Shown: one piece after another, positions 17,637 through 27,200 of the stretch | Position numbering within the stretch: position 1 is the first letter of the stretch | Layout: the number at the start of each line of letters is the position of its first letter | Assembly (NCBI GenBank): GCA_022824465.1 | Contig: JAJDZV010000003.1 | Span: 1 to 64,000 of the forward strand | Source: Anaerolineae bacterium | GTDB taxonomy: Bacteria > Chloroflexota > Anaerolineae > Aggregatilineales > Phototrophicaceae | Length of the DNA stretch: 64,000 nucleotides | Direction of reading: 5' to 3' | The notes under the pieces: model-generated | Told to the model about the DNA's origin: nothing | Database searches by the model: none | The model's input: only the letters and a program-made list of their open reading frames with translations | Program-made: the position numbers and the translations under genes

Positions 17637-18221
17637 TTACACGTCGAGTATATTGGCGTACTCGCGTAAACTAGTGGCTGTAGCTACAAGCTCTATTTCG
17701 GTTAGACTGTCAAGATATTCGCTGATGGTGCCCTTCATTCTTACGTGTCGTCCCCGGATCTTGCGTACAGCGGCACAGAATTTGCCTGGAAAGAGATCAA
17801 GGTGATTTGCCAGGAAGACATCGGGATGTTGCGCCTCTAAATCAAACTTGCTCATTATCTCTTTGGGAAAATCTTTCAAGTTGTACGTGACAATTACATC
17901 GCAGCCGCCGACAATTGCTGCGGCCAAAACGTGGCGATCGTTATTGTCGGGCAATTGCAACGAATCGATCATCATCTCGTAGCCGTCTATGAGCGCGTCT
18001 CTAGTCTTGGCATTCATTTGATCGCGTCTCTTTACCAAGCTTTCTAGCTGAATATCCGGGTGAATTCTCTGCACTGCTCTCATCCACTCGTCGTGTATAT
18101 CTTGTGTCCATTTTGCGCGAAATAGGTCATCTACTGCAAGCTGGACGAATAAGTCTGTCAACCGAATAGGAACTAGGACGTTGGCGTCGAGCAGAGCAGT
18201 GTATCGACGCCGGCTAGTCAT
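17637..18221 (-). CDS. PIN-domain ribonuclease toxin
   Basis: 194 residues. PIN-domain acidic residues appear in order: LLDANVLV (Asp near 13), DIHDEWMRAV (Glu near 45), then DNNDRHVLAAAI and VTYNLKDFP toward the C-terminal half. PIN proteins paired with small DNA-binding partners are usually RNA-cleaving toxins. It overlaps the upstream HTH gene by 8 bases, the usual antitoxin-toxin arrangement. The protein is longer than VapC (about 130) and has a C-terminal extension of roughly 60 residues of unknown role. Lower G+C than the flanks suggests transfer. Confidence 0.85.
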   Translation of the reverse strand: MTSRRRYTALLDANVLVPIRLTDLFVQLAVDDLFRAKWTQDIHDEWMRAVQRIHPDIQLESLVKRRDQMNAKTRDALIDGYEMMIDSLQLPDNNDRHVLAAAIVGGCDVIVTYNLKDFPKEIMSKFDLEAQHPDVFLANHLDLFPGKFCAAVRKIRGRHVRMKGTISEYLDSLTEIELVATATSLREYANILDV

Positions 18222-18663
18222 AGAGTCCTAGTTCCTCAGCTTCCCGAACCATCTGATCAAGAATCGCTTCGCGTGCTCGGTCAATTCGTCGCTTGTAATC
18301 CAAAAGGTCATCCAAGCGAATACGACGATGCCTTCCAACTTTATGGAATGGAATCTCGTTCGCGTCGAGCAGCTTGACAAGATACGGTCGTGAAACATTT
18401 AGAATGTCCGCGGCCTCCATTGTAGTAAGTTCGGCGTGTCGAGGAATAATCGTCACCCCGTGCCCGGCAGCTAATGCCTCCATAACCCGTTGAATTAACG
18501 GGACGGCGATGGTAGGCACCTTGATCAATTGCTCTTCCGCCTTTTCGCTAACTAGGAACTCCAAAGGTTTGTGATCGCGAAGAAATGGAATAATCTTCGC
18601 ACTTGCTTCGCGAGCCAGATCTGAGTCCTCTGCAGTTGGCAGATCATAATTGTAGGCTACCAC
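18214..18663 (-). CDS. HTH (excisionase/MerR-type) antitoxin paired with PIN toxin
   Basis: 149 residues if started at GTG 18663, preferred because AGGGAG lies 6 bases upstream; an upstream GTG would add 12 residues. A helix-turn-helix of the excisionase type is seen at ELTTMEAADILNVSRPYLVKLLDANEIPFHKVGRHRRIR (about 88-126, read in two parts). The N-terminal half is helical and acidic and may neutralise the PIN protein. Three copies of AAACGCAA lie just upstream and may be its operator. The two genes overlap by 8 bases. Confidence 0.82.
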   Translation of the reverse strand: MVAYNYDLPTAEDSDLAREASAKIIPFLRDHKPLEFLVSEKAEEQLIKVPTIAVPLIQRVMEALAAGHGVTIIPRHAELTTMEAADILNVSRPYLVKLLDANEIPFHKVGRHRRIRLDDLLDYKRRIDRAREAILDQMVREAEELGLYD

Positions 18664-18701
18664 TTTCGTCTCCCTTCTATTACAACTAGAACGTACCACA
18701 C

Positions 18702-18736
18702 AAACGCAACAAACGCAATAAGTGAAATAAACGCAA
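18702..18736 (-). promoter_or_regulatory. Three AAACGCAA repeats, candidate antitoxin operator
   Basis: AAACGCAA occurs at 18702-18709, 18711-18718 and 18729-18736. The starts are 9 and 18 bases apart, so the spacing is in multiples of 9. The cluster lies 39-73 bases upstream of the antitoxin start, where an autoregulatory HTH protein would bind. Confidence 0.5.
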
Positions 18737-18747
18737 CGATCCTAGCG

Positions 18748-21700
18748 CTACTTGGATTGCAGAACCGTATCGCCCAGCGCCTCGGCGAATACATCCATGA
18801 ACAGATCCACATGCTCGCGCCGGAAGATGATGGGCGGCTTGAGCTTGAGCACATTGTGATGCGGTCCTTCAGTGCTCAGCAGGACTCCGCGCCCCTTCAT
18901 GCGCTCGACGATGTAGCTCGCTTCCCAATCGGCTGGTTCGCGCGTGGCGCCATCGCGAATCAGGTCGATGCCGAGGAAAAGCCCCGAACCGCGGACCTGC
19001 CCAATGATAGGGAAGTCGGCTTTCAGCGAGTTCAGGCGCTTTACCCAGTAGACGCCGATATCAAGCGCGTTCCGCTGCAAGCCCTCGTCTTGGATGACGC
19101 GCAGCGCCTCCCTGCCGATGGCGCAAGATACCGGATTGCCGCCGAAGGTGTTGAAGTATTCCATGCCGGTGTTGAAGGCGGCCGCAATTTCCGGGGTCGT
19201 AACGACAGCGCCCAGCGGATGACCATTGCCCATCGGCTTGCCCATGGTCACGATATCGGGCAGGACGCCGCTCAACTCGAAGGACCAGAAGTGGCTGCCG
19301 ACGCGACCAAAGCCAGTCTGCGCCTCATCGGCGATACAAAGGCCTCCCGCTTCTCGCGCCATGGCATAGGCATGACGAAGGTAGTCGACTGGCATAGGCA
19401 TTTGCCCGCCGCAGCCCATGATGCCCTCGGCGAAGAAGGCGGATAGCTGCGCTCCTCGCGCTTTAATCGCGGCGATATTTTTCGCGACTGAGCGAGCGTA
19501 GAATTCGCCGGCTTGCGCATCAAACCCGCGGCAGGCGCCCCGGTAGCCATCGGGCATCGCGGCGACATGAACGTGTTCGCGTTTGCCGCGCCCGCCGGGT
19601 CCCTTGAATTTGTAGGGGCTGATGTCGATCAGCGCGTTAGTGTGGCCATGATAGGCGTGGTCGATGACGATGACATCGCGGCCGCCGGTGGTTGCCTGCG
19701 CCAGGCGGAGCGCCAGTTCGTTCGCTTCGCTGCCGCTGTTGACGAAGAAACAGACCGAGAGCCGATCGGGCAGCGTCGCGGTCAAGGCTTCGGCGTATTC
19801 GACGATGGTATCGTGCAGGTAGCGCGTGTTGGTGTTGAGCAGCGCCAATTGGTCTTGGGCGGCGCGGACGATGCGCGGATGACTGTGCCCGATGTGAGCC
19901 ACATTGTTGACGCAGTCGAGGTAGGGCAGCCCATCCTCGTCATAGAGATGATGCAGATAAGCGCGGACGATCTTGAGCGGCTGCCGATAGGACAGGCTGA
20001 GGGCGGGATTTAGCGCCGCTTTCCGCCTCGCTGTGAGTTCGGCGGGAGTCGATTTTGGCGCCGGTTGCAGGGAGTAGGGCAGGCGTAAGATCAGATTGGG
20101 ATCGGGCGAAAGCGATGTCCAGAGCGCGCGCCCTCGCGGTGAACAGACGCCGGGGAAGCTGTGCTTGAAAGCGAGCATATCGCTGATGATTTGGAAGTGC
20201 AGATGCGGTGTCCAATTGCCGTTGCGCGGGAAGTCGCCGATATGCGCGATGAGATCGCCAGCGGAGACTGCCTGCCCGACTTGCCAGCGCTCGAGCGTCT
20301 CCGGCGAAAGGTGGCCATAGAGCGTATAAAAGCGGATGTCCGGACGCGGCTGATGTTTGAGGATCAAGACCGGACCGTAATCTTGTTCGTCGATCTGATC
20401 GGCCAGGCTATGGATTTCGCCATCCAGAGGCGCATGAATCGCGGCGCCCGCCGGCGCGAAGAGGTCGACGCCGATATGCACTGTCCGCCGTTCCTGATGG
20501 TCGATGGCGAACATGTCGGCCAGGTAGATTGGGCGGACTTCATTGTAGAAGCCGATTCCGACCGTGCCATCGCCGAGATGATCGCGCAAAGGCTGCTCAT
20601 ATCGGCGGGGATCCGATAGATCGTCGACGCGCGCCAGGATTCGGCTGGTCAGGCCGAGGTCGATCAGCTTGCTGTTTTCCGCGGTTAAGGGAAAGCCGAG
20701 GATCGGCAATGATGCTGTTGATTTCAGCCAGTTGACGATGGCGGCTGTTCGAGGGCAGGGGGACCGGCCGCAGGCGGCGCGGAAGCTGTAGTGGGCGTAG
20801 CGTGGATGAGTCGCCCGCAGTGTTGCCAGTAATTCCCAGGCGCCGCGTTCGCTGATGCTGAGGTGGCGATTGTCCGGCTCCTGCCGTTGCTGATGCCAGG
20901 AGATGCAGACGCTGAGGCAGAGGCGGGCGGCGATCAGCGGATAGAGCAGGCGAATTTCCTGGTCGGTCAGCGGAAAATCCTCGTCATAAGCGCGAATGAC
21001 GGGGGCGGCTTTGTCCAGCGGCTGGTCGCCGTCCATCATGATATAGGCGAGGGCGATGGCCAGATCGGCGATTGTGGGAGCGTGGACCATATCGCCGAAG
21101 TCGATCATGCCGGCGACGCGCGGCGCTGCGGGACCGCTGGCGCGAATGAGGATATTGCTGTCGTTGGGGTCGTTGTAGATATGGCTGTGGCGCAGTTCTG
21201 GCAGGGCGGGCAGGAGCTCCTGGTCGTAGAGGCGCAGGAAATGGTCCAGAAGCGACTTTTTCTCCGGCGGCAGGTCGGCAGCGTATTGCGCTACCTCTTT
21301 AAGATTGAGGATGTTCCAGCGGTAGGTTGGCCGCTTTTCGTCGTGGCGGAAGCTCTGCATGCGCGCGCTGAGCTGGCCAAGCTGTCGCCCGATATCGGCG
21401 AGCAGGTCGTCCGAGAGCGGACGGAAATCACTGAGCGGGCAGCCCTCGATATAGCGCAGCAGGCGGGCGCGGTAAGGTTCGCCATTAGACCCGCTGACAT
21501 GAATCGTTTCGGCGCCGTCCTTTGCCGGCATCACTTCGGGGATGATATCCAGCGTGACGCGCAGGTGGCGCAGCGTGCGGTTCTGCAAGTCGAGGACCTC
21601 ATCGCTGACGCTGCTGTGGGCGATCTTAAGCACGCATTCCCCGCTCGCTTTTGTACGCAGGAGGAAGTTCCGGTCCAGCTCGGCGGGCAACTCCTGAATG

Positions 21701-21792
21701 GAAGCGGGCTGGATGCCGTAACGCTCTTCCGCGATGGACCGCGCCTGGTCAAGCGAGATGGGCGGGCGGATATTGTCTTCCATCAATGGCAT
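18748..21792 (-). CDS. Fusion: APH-type kinase, M23 peptidase-like domain, class III aminotransferase-type lyase
   Basis: 1014 residues with three units. (1) APH/hydroxylysine-kinase-like kinase, about 1-330: [14 protein letters not shown] (catalytic Asp near 208) and GMIDFGDM. (2) LytM/M23-like domain, about 400-570: [11 protein letters not shown] (His 438, Asp 442), LYGHLS and PHLHFQI keep all zinc ligands. (3) Class III PLP enzyme, about 595-1014: [25 protein letters not shown] and [13 protein letters not shown] with the PLP lysine near 850. Units 1 and 3 resemble the animal hydroxylysine kinase and the phosphohydroxylysine/phosphoethanolamine phospho-lyases, so the protein may phosphorylate an amino-alcohol and then eliminate phosphate. 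The role of the central domain is unknown; there is no signal peptide. Confidence 0.9.
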   Translation of the reverse strand: MPLMEDNIRPPISLDQARSIAEERYGIQPASIQELPAELDRNFLLRTKASGECVLKIAHSSVSDEVLDLQNRTLRHLRVTLDIIPEVMPAKDGAETIHVSGSNGEPYRARLLRYIEGCPLSDFRPLSDDLLADIGRQLGQLSARMQSFRHDEKRPTYRWNILNLKEVAQYAADLPPEKKSLLDHFLRLYDQELLPALPELRHSHIYNDPNDSNILIRASGPAAPRVAGMIDFGDMVHAPTIADLAIALAYIMMDGDQPLDKAAPVIRAYDEDFPLTDQEIRLLYPLIAARLCLSVCISWHQQRQEPDNRHLSISERGAWELLATLRATHPRYAHYSFRAACGRSPCPRTAAIVNWLKSTASLPILGFPLTAENSKLIDLGLTSRILARVDDLSDPRRYEQPLRDHLGDGTVGIGFYNEVRPIYLADMFAIDHQERRTVHIGVDLFAPAGAAIHAPLDGEIHSLADQIDEQDYGPVLILKHQPRPDIRFYTLYGHLSPETLERWQVGQAVSAGDLIAHIGDFPRNGNWTPHLHFQIISDMLAFKHSFPGVCSPRGRALWTSLSPDPNLILRLPYSLQPAPKSTPAELTARRKAALNPALSLSYRQPLKIVRAYLHHLYDEDGLPYLDCVNNVAHIGHSHPRIVRAAQDQLALLNTNTRYLHDTIVEYAEALTATLPDRLSVCFFVNSGSEANELALRLAQATTGGRDVIVIDHAYHGHTNALIDISPYKFKGPGGRGKREHVHVAAMPDGYRGACRGFDAQAGEFYARSVAKNIAAIKARGAQLSAFFAEGIMGCGGQMPMPVDYLRHAYAMAREAGGLCIADEAQTGFGRVGSHFWSFELSGVLPDIVTMGKPMGNGHPLGAVVTTPEIAAAFNTGMEYFNTFGGNPVSCAIGREALRVIQDEGLQRNALDIGVYWVKRLNSLKADFPIIGQVRGSGLFLGIDLIRDGATREPADWEASYIVERMKGRGVLLSTEGPHHNVLKLKPPIIFRREHVDLFMDVFAEALGDTVLQSK

Positions 21793-21856
21793 GGGTCGGC
21801 TCAGTCGGCTGCGCTTTTCTTTCGTTCATCATAAGTCGACGTGTATGGCGCGTGAA

Positions 21857-21955
21857 GGGTGGGCGGGACGCCCTGGTCGTATAGACCCGGCCCGCAATCC
21901 AGCGATATCACGTCGTGCCTGCGGGCAGCCGCCGGCTCGCCCCTATACAATTCGC
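21857..21955 (+). repeat. Dispersed palindromic repeat, long copy 4
   Basis: A roughly 100-base degenerate copy between the divergent fusion gene and imuA. It begins GTGGGCGGGACGCCC and ends CCGGCTCGCCCCTATAC. It appears to be two half-units with a spacer, like copies 2 and 6. Confidence 0.5.
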
Positions 21956-21969
21956 TTTGCGCAAACACC

Positions 21970-21998
21970 TTGACAAAATAGTACAAATGTTCTAAGCT
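21970..21998 (+). promoter_or_regulatory. imu operon promoter with LexA-like box
   Basis: A -35 element TTGACA (21970-21975) and a weak -10 TAAGCT (21993-21998) are 17 bases apart. Between them lies AGTACAAATGTTCT (21980-21993), one base from the palindrome AGAAC-N4-GTTCT, the Gram-positive-type LexA (SOS) box. A repressor bound there would block the promoter. This fits DNA-damage control of imuA-imuB-dnaE2. Confidence 0.6.
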
Positions 21999-22039
21999 CT
22001 CCATACACTGTATTGACACGGTGAAAGGCAGGGAAACAG

Positions 22040-22705
22040 ATGTCCCTTGAATTGCTCGTGGCCGATATACAACAGCGCTTCGGTTATCAGACGCTGCGGC
22101 CGGCGGTTGAGCTGGCGCCTTTGCGCGAGACCTTGAGCACCGGCATGGCGGCGGCCGATGAACTGCTCGATGGCGGCTTGCTGCGCGGCGCGACGCATTG
22201 CCTCAGCGGGCAGCCGACATCGGGCGCGACCAGCTTGCTTTACAGTGCGGTGGCCTGCGCGCAGGCGGAGGGTTTGACGGTGGTCTACCTGGATATGGGG
22301 CGGCTTTTCGACCCGCCCAACGCGGCGGCGGCCGGCGTCGCGGTCGAGCGCTTGCTGCTGCTCAGCGGGACGTCGTTGAAGCGCGCGCTTTTTTTGCTCC
22401 GCGCGCTGGCGCAGCGGCAACTGCCTTGCCTGGCGGTCGTCGATCAGCCGAGCGCCTTGCCGCTGACCCAGATCAAAGCCGTCTTGCGCGATGCCCCCTT
22501 GACCCTGCTGACTCTGTCGCCGGTGCCCCTGCCCGGCATGCAAGTGGCGCTGGAATGTCGGCGGCAGGATTGGCGGCTGGACCGCGGGGACATCATCGGC
22601 TTCAACAGCGAATTGCGCCTGACTGCCCACCCTTTCCTGCCCTACCGACAAGTTCGCGCCACCTTCGCCATCCCGCGGGAGGAAGCATGTTCAGCGCTCT
22701 GGTGA
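22040..22705 (+). CDS. imuA: ImuA-like RecA-fold protein
   Basis: 221 residues, a RecA/SulA-related protein that opens the mutagenesis cassette. LSTGMAAADELLDGGLLRGATHCLSG (about 30-56) followed by GQPTSGATSLL matches the ATP-site region, but the Walker A lysine is missing (GATS in place of GKT/S). It then has TVVYLDMGRLFDPPNAAAAG. In known systems ImuA helps ImuB and the error-prone polymerase DnaE2 copy damaged DNA. AGGCAGGG precedes ATG 22040, and a LexA-like box lies 47-60 bases upstream. The 3' end overlaps imuB by 19 bases. Confidence 0.85.
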   Translation: MSLELLVADIQQRFGYQTLRPAVELAPLRETLSTGMAAADELLDGGLLRGATHCLSGQPTSGATSLLYSAVACAQAEGLTVVYLDMGRLFDPPNAAAAGVAVERLLLLSGTSLKRALFLLRALAQRQLPCLAVVDQPSALPLTQIKAVLRDAPLTLLTLSPVPLPGMQVALECRRQDWRLDRGDIIGFNSELRLTAHPFLPYRQVRATFAIPREEACSALW

Positions 22706-23847
22706 TTTGGGATTTGGCGGCGACCATCGAGCGCTTGCAGCAGCCAGGGCTGGGCGAAGGTCCGCTGATCCTGCTCTGCGGCGAGCATCATCTGAAGGTG
22801 CTGGCGACCGATGCGCTGGCGCGCGACGCCGGCGTCCGCCCGGGCGACAGCCGCAAACAAGCCGAATTGCTCTGCCCGCACGCGGCGCTTGTTCAGGCGC
22901 GCGACGAGGTTTATCGCCGCCTCTTCGCCGAAGTCACCGCTGACCTGGCGGGGCATATCGACAAGGTTGAGCCCATGTATCAGCCCGGCAAGGCTTGGTT
23001 TTTCGTGCCGACCGATCATCCGGGTGAACTCGAGATCCTGCGCGGGCGGGTTGAATGCCTGCTGGGCGGCAAAGTCACGATTGGCACAGCCAGCGGCAAG
23101 TTCGTGGCGCAGGTCGCCGGGACGAGCGGGGCGGCGCATTGCCGGGTGGCGCCGGGCGAAGAAGCGGCTTTTCTGGCGCCATTTCCCGCCGCGCTGCTGC
23201 CGCTGAACGCCGATATGCAGCGGCGCTTGCCGATGATGGGCATCCGCAGCATCGGCGACTTCGCGGCGCTTTCGCGGGCGGCCGTCTTCGAGCAATGGGA
23301 GCGCGCGGGCTGCTTTTGTCATGACCTGGCGCTGGGCGTCGATACGCGTCCGCTGCAAGCCTGTCAGCCGCCGGCCCTGCTCGCGGGTTCGCTATCTTTT
23401 GATGAGTCGATTGCCGATCGCGAAAGCCTGCTGGCCGCTTGCCTGCGCCTGGCGCCGGCCCTGCTCGCTCAACTGGGGGCGCGCGAAGCCGGACGGCTGG
23501 TCGTTCTGCTGGAGGATGAAAACCGCGGCAAGCATGAACTGCACTTGCAGCCCAGCGCGCCGCTGCGCCGCCTCGGGCAGTTTGAAAAGCAACTGCCACT
23601 CCTGCTGGAAAGCTTGACGGCCCAGGCCGGCATCAGCGAGCTGAGCCTGCAGCTCAGCGAATTGGCGCCCCTGCAGCCGCAGCAGCTCTCGCTCTTTGAG
23701 GTCGCGCGCGAGGGGCGCTCGCTGCGGGGCGCGGTCAATGCCTGGGGGCGGCGTTTTCATGAGACGGTTTACCAACTGAGCTTGACCGATGCGCCGCGCC
23801 ACTTCCCGCCGGCGCTGCAATACGAAAGCGAGGCGCTGAGCGCGTGA
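22687..23847 (+). CDS. imuB: ImuB, inactive Y-family polymerase-like protein
   Basis: 386 residues from ATG 22687, chosen because GGAGG lies just upstream and because the protein then opens MFSALVIWDLAATIE, the normal Y-family beginning. Palm-type sequence follows (VLATDALARDAGVRPGD), but the second catalytic motif (normally SIDE) reads KVEPMYQPGKAW, so polymerase activity is unlikely. A possible clamp-binding segment QQLSLFEV lies near 331-338. ImuB is the hub that links DnaE2 to the sliding clamp. It overlaps imuA by 19 bases and the next gene by 4. Confidence 0.88.
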   Translation: MFSALVIWDLAATIERLQQPGLGEGPLILLCGEHHLKVLATDALARDAGVRPGDSRKQAELLCPHAALVQARDEVYRRLFAEVTADLAGHIDKVEPMYQPGKAWFFVPTDHPGELEILRGRVECLLGGKVTIGTASGKFVAQVAGTSGAAHCRVAPGEEAAFLAPFPAALLPLNADMQRRLPMMGIRSIGDFAALSRAAVFEQWERAGCFCHDLALGVDTRPLQACQPPALLAGSLSFDESIADRESLLAACLRLAPALLAQLGAREAGRLVVLLEDENRGKHELHLQPSAPLRRLGQFEKQLPLLLESLTAQAGISELSLQLSELAPLQPQQLSLFEVAREGRSLRGAVNAWGRRFHETVYQLSLTDAPRHFPPALQYESEALSA

Positions 23848-24143
23848 GCCGGCTGTGGGGTCGCGGTGACACTGACCCGTCGAGTCGCGCAGACACGGAC
23901 CCGACGGAAGCGGATGGCGAAGCGCTAGAGGTGCGGACGCGCGACGCGCTGCCGACGGCGATTCGCTGGCGCGGCGCATGGCACAGGATAGAGCATATCG
24001 CTTTGAGCTGGCAGCTGGACCTGTGTTGGTGGCGCGCGCGCATCTACCGCGATTATTACAAGGTGCTGGCCGGCGGCATGGCCCTGGTGATCTATCACGA
24101 CCTGCTGACGGACCGCTGGGCGCTGCAGCGGCTTTATGACTAA
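23844..24143 (+). CDS. Small protein of the imuB-dnaE2 operon (DUF6504-like)
   Basis: 99 residues. The start GTG 23844 overlaps the imuB stop (GTGA). The N-terminal 30 residues are polar and acidic (DTDPSSRADTDPTEADGEAL). The C-terminal part IRWRGAWHRIEHIALSWQLD...WWRARIYRDYYKV matches the short proteins often found between imuB and dnaE2, known to me as DUF6504. Its role is unknown. Its place in the operon suggests it acts with the translesion complex. The transcript then crosses a hairpin repeat before dnaE2. Confidence 0.75.
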   Translation: MSRLWGRGDTDPSSRADTDPTEADGEALEVRTRDALPTAIRWRGAWHRIEHIALSWQLDLCWWRARIYRDYYKVLAGGMALVIYHDLLTDRWALQRLYD

Positions 24144-24148
24144 ACCAA

Positions 24149-24170
24149 CCCCTCCCACAAGGGGGGAGGG
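24149..24170 (+). repeat. G/C-run hairpin repeat upstream of dnaE2
   Basis: CCCCTCCC (24149-24156) pairs with GGGGAGGG (24163-24170) around a 6-base loop. Same family as 2148-2174. Confidence 0.65.
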
Positions 24171-24260
24171 ACTTTGCCTGCACATATCAGTGTCTGCTTT
24201 ATTTTCAAACGCCTGCATCGCGCGAACATCATGTCCAATACCAACTTCGCGAGTAGAGTC

Positions 24261-24299
24261 ACCCCTCTCCCTTTATGGGGGAGGGGTCGGGGGTGGGGG
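24261..24299 (+). repeat. G/C-run hairpin and G-tract cluster over the dnaE2 start
   Basis: ACCCCTCTCCC (24261-24271) pairs with GGGGGAGGGGT (24277-24287), with one mismatched position and a TTTAT loop. The first possible ATG of dnaE2 (24275) is in the loop. From 24277 four G-runs follow (5, 4, 5 and 5 G), ending at the alternative GTG start 24299, so the messenger could also fold as a G-quadruplex. Confidence 0.65.
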
Positions 24300-27200
24300 T
24301 GAATAACTACATCGAACTGCGCGCCCACTCCGCCTACAGCCTGCTCCGCGGCACAGCGCCGCCGGAGAGCCTGGTCGCCGAAGCCGCCCGCCTGGGCCTG
24401 CCCGGCCTGGCGCTGACCGACCACAACAATGTCTACGGCGCGGTCAGCTTCCAGAAAACAGCGCAGGCCCTGGACATCCAAGCCATCCTCGGCGCCGAAC
24501 TCACCATCGCACCCCCCTCCGCCAACGTCGAAGCCCCCCTCTCTGACGCTTCGGAGAGGGGGGGTGGGGGGAGGGGTAAAGCCCCCCTCTCTATTTCAAT
24601 GGAGAGGGAGGTTGGGGGGACAGGCAAAAGACTCCCCCTCTCCCCTCGTGGGAGAGGGGGCCGGGGGGTGAGGGGGCCGGAGGACGCCGCACTCACCCTC
24701 CTCGTCGCTGACGAAACCGGCTGGGAGAACCTCTGCTGGCTGATCACGCAAGCCCAGCACCAGGCGCCAAAGGGCGAAGGCTTGCTGCATTTCGAGCAGC
24801 TTGAAGGGCGCGCGGCCGGGCTGATCGCTTTGTCCGGCGGGCGCGAAGGCGCGGTGGCGCGGACGCTGGAAAGCGCCGGCATGGAGGTGGCTCAGCAGGT
24901 CGCGCGGTCTTATGCGGCGCTCTTTGACGATGGCGCTTTCTTCATAGAGCTGCACCATCACCGCCGACCCTATGACGAGCAGCGCGTCGCCGCCCTGGTC
25001 GAGTTGGCCGAGTCGCTCAAGCTGGAGGTCGTCGCGACCAACCATGTCCACTATCCCACGCCGGCGGAGAAACCTTTGAGCGATGTCGTGACCGCCATCC
25101 GCCACAATTGCTCGCTGAACGCGGCACGGGCGCAGCTCTTCCCCAACGGCCAGCACCACCTGAAATCAACTGAATCGATGGCGGCGCTCTTCTCGCGTTA
25201 TCCGCGCGCCTTGAGCAATACCCGGCGCATCGCGGAAGCCTGCCGCTATCAACTGCCCTCCGAATTGCAGGCCCTGCCACAACATCCCGTGCCGGCTGGC
25301 ATGAGTGCGCAGGGCTATCTGACCGGGCTTTGCCGCCGCTCGGACCGCTATCGCCCGCATATGGAAGCGCGCTTGCAACACGAATTGCACATCATCGAAA
25401 CGACCGGCTTGGCGAATTACTTTTTGGTGGTCTGGGATATCGTGCGCTTCGCCTGGGACAAGGGCATCCGCTGCCAGGGACGCGGCTCGGCCGCCAATTC
25501 GGTCGTCGCTTACTTGCTCAAGATCGCGCCCATCGACCCCATCGAGCACCGCCTCGTCTTCGAGCGTTTCCTCTCGGAAGAGCGGCAGATGACGCCCGAT
25601 ATCGACATGGACTTCGATGCCGAAACCCGCGAAGAAGTCATCCAGTACCTCTACGAAAAATATGGGCGCACGCACGCCGCCATGGCTTGCACCTTCGTCA
25701 CCTACCGCCATCGCAGCGTCCTGCGCGATGTCGCCAAAGCCTGGGGTTTTGCGCCCGCCATGCAGCCGGTTCTGCGCGACCATTGGGAAGAGCGCGGCCA
25801 GCATACCCCGCCGCATCTGGGGCAATTCTTTGATATCTGCGAGCAGCTGCTGGGCAATGTGCGCCATATCGGCATCCACAACGGCGGCGAGATCATCTCC
25901 GATGTGCCGCTCTCGCGCCGCCTGCCCACCGAGCCGGCGACAATGCCCGACCGCACGGTGGTGCAATGGGACAAAGAAGCGCTGGAAGACGCCGGCATCA
26001 TCAAAATCGATGTGCTGGGTTTGCGCATGCTGGCGGCCATCAGCGAAATGGTCGAGCGTACCGGCATCGACGCCGAGAGCATCCCCTTTGACGACCCGCG
26101 CGTCTACCAGATGATCACCGAAGCCAAGACTTTTGGCGTCTTCCAATGCGAAAGCCGGGCGCAGATGAACACCCTGCCGCGCCTGAAACCGCGCGAGTTC
26201 ATCGACCTCGTCATCGCCATCAGCTTGATCCGCCCCGGTCCCATCATGGGCAATATGGTCCATCCCTACCTGCGGAGGCGGCGCGGCGCCGAAGAAGTGA
26301 CCTACCTCGATGAGCGCCTCAAACCGGCGCTGGAAGAGACCCTCGGCGTCATCCTCTGGCAAGAGCAGGTGCTCAAAGTGGCGCACGATATAGCAGGATT
26401 CAGCCACGGCCAAGGCGAGATGCTGCGCCGCGCCCTGGGCAGCAAATACTCCTTTCAACTGCTCGACCAACTGGAAGTCGTCTTTATGGAGGGCGCGCTC
26501 AAAAACGGCGTGGACGAAGATGTCGCGCGGACGATATTCGAGCAACTGCGCGGCTTCGGCGCTTATTCCTTCGCCAAGAGCCACGCCGCCAGCTTCGCCG
26601 TGCTGACTTACCAGTCGGCTTGGTTCAAGCTGCATCACCCGGCGGTATTCTACGCCGCCATCCTCAATCATCAGCCCATGGGTTTCTGGTCGCCCAGCAC
26701 CCTGGTCTACGACGCCATGCGGGGGGGCATCAGCGTGCTGCCGCCGGATATCAACGACAGCGCCGCCGATTGCGCGGTCCAGGACGGCGCTATCCGCATC
26801 GGGCTGGGGTATGTCAAGGGCTTGAAGAGCCACCGGCTGGACCCGCTGCTGGCCGAGCGCGCGCGCGGTGAATTCGCCGATCTGGCTGATTTCATCGGGC
26901 GGGTCAAGCTGCCCCTGCGCTTAATCGAGCGCCTGATTCAAGCCGGCGCGCTCGACCGCTGGCATAAGTCGCGCCATCAGTTGCTTTGGGATGCCGGCGT
27001 TCTCTACAAAACGCGCGGACGCCTGCCCCTGCGGCTGGAGGCGCCGGCCGCGCAGTTGTCCGAGCCGACGGCGATGGAGCGCCTGAATATGGAGTTCGCC
27101 GCGACCGGTTTATCCACCCAGCACCATCCCATGCAGTACTTCCGAAAATGGTGCGCCCAGCGGCGTATCCTGCACAGCAAGCAGATGATGCGCGCGCGCA

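Noticed and set aside
18702-18736. CRISPR-like or origin iterons
   Set aside because: Only three 8-base repeats with 1-10 base gaps; no spacers of CRISPR length and no replication gene nearby.
22198-22686. N-terminal extension of imuB upstream of 22687
   Set aside because: The extension overlaps imuA in another frame; ATG 22687 has a strong ribosome binding site and the normal Y-family start.
24532-24680. Frameshift or sequencing error in dnaE2
   Set aside because: The frame resumes exactly into conserved DnaE2 sequence, and the three units match a repeat seen elsewhere in the window.
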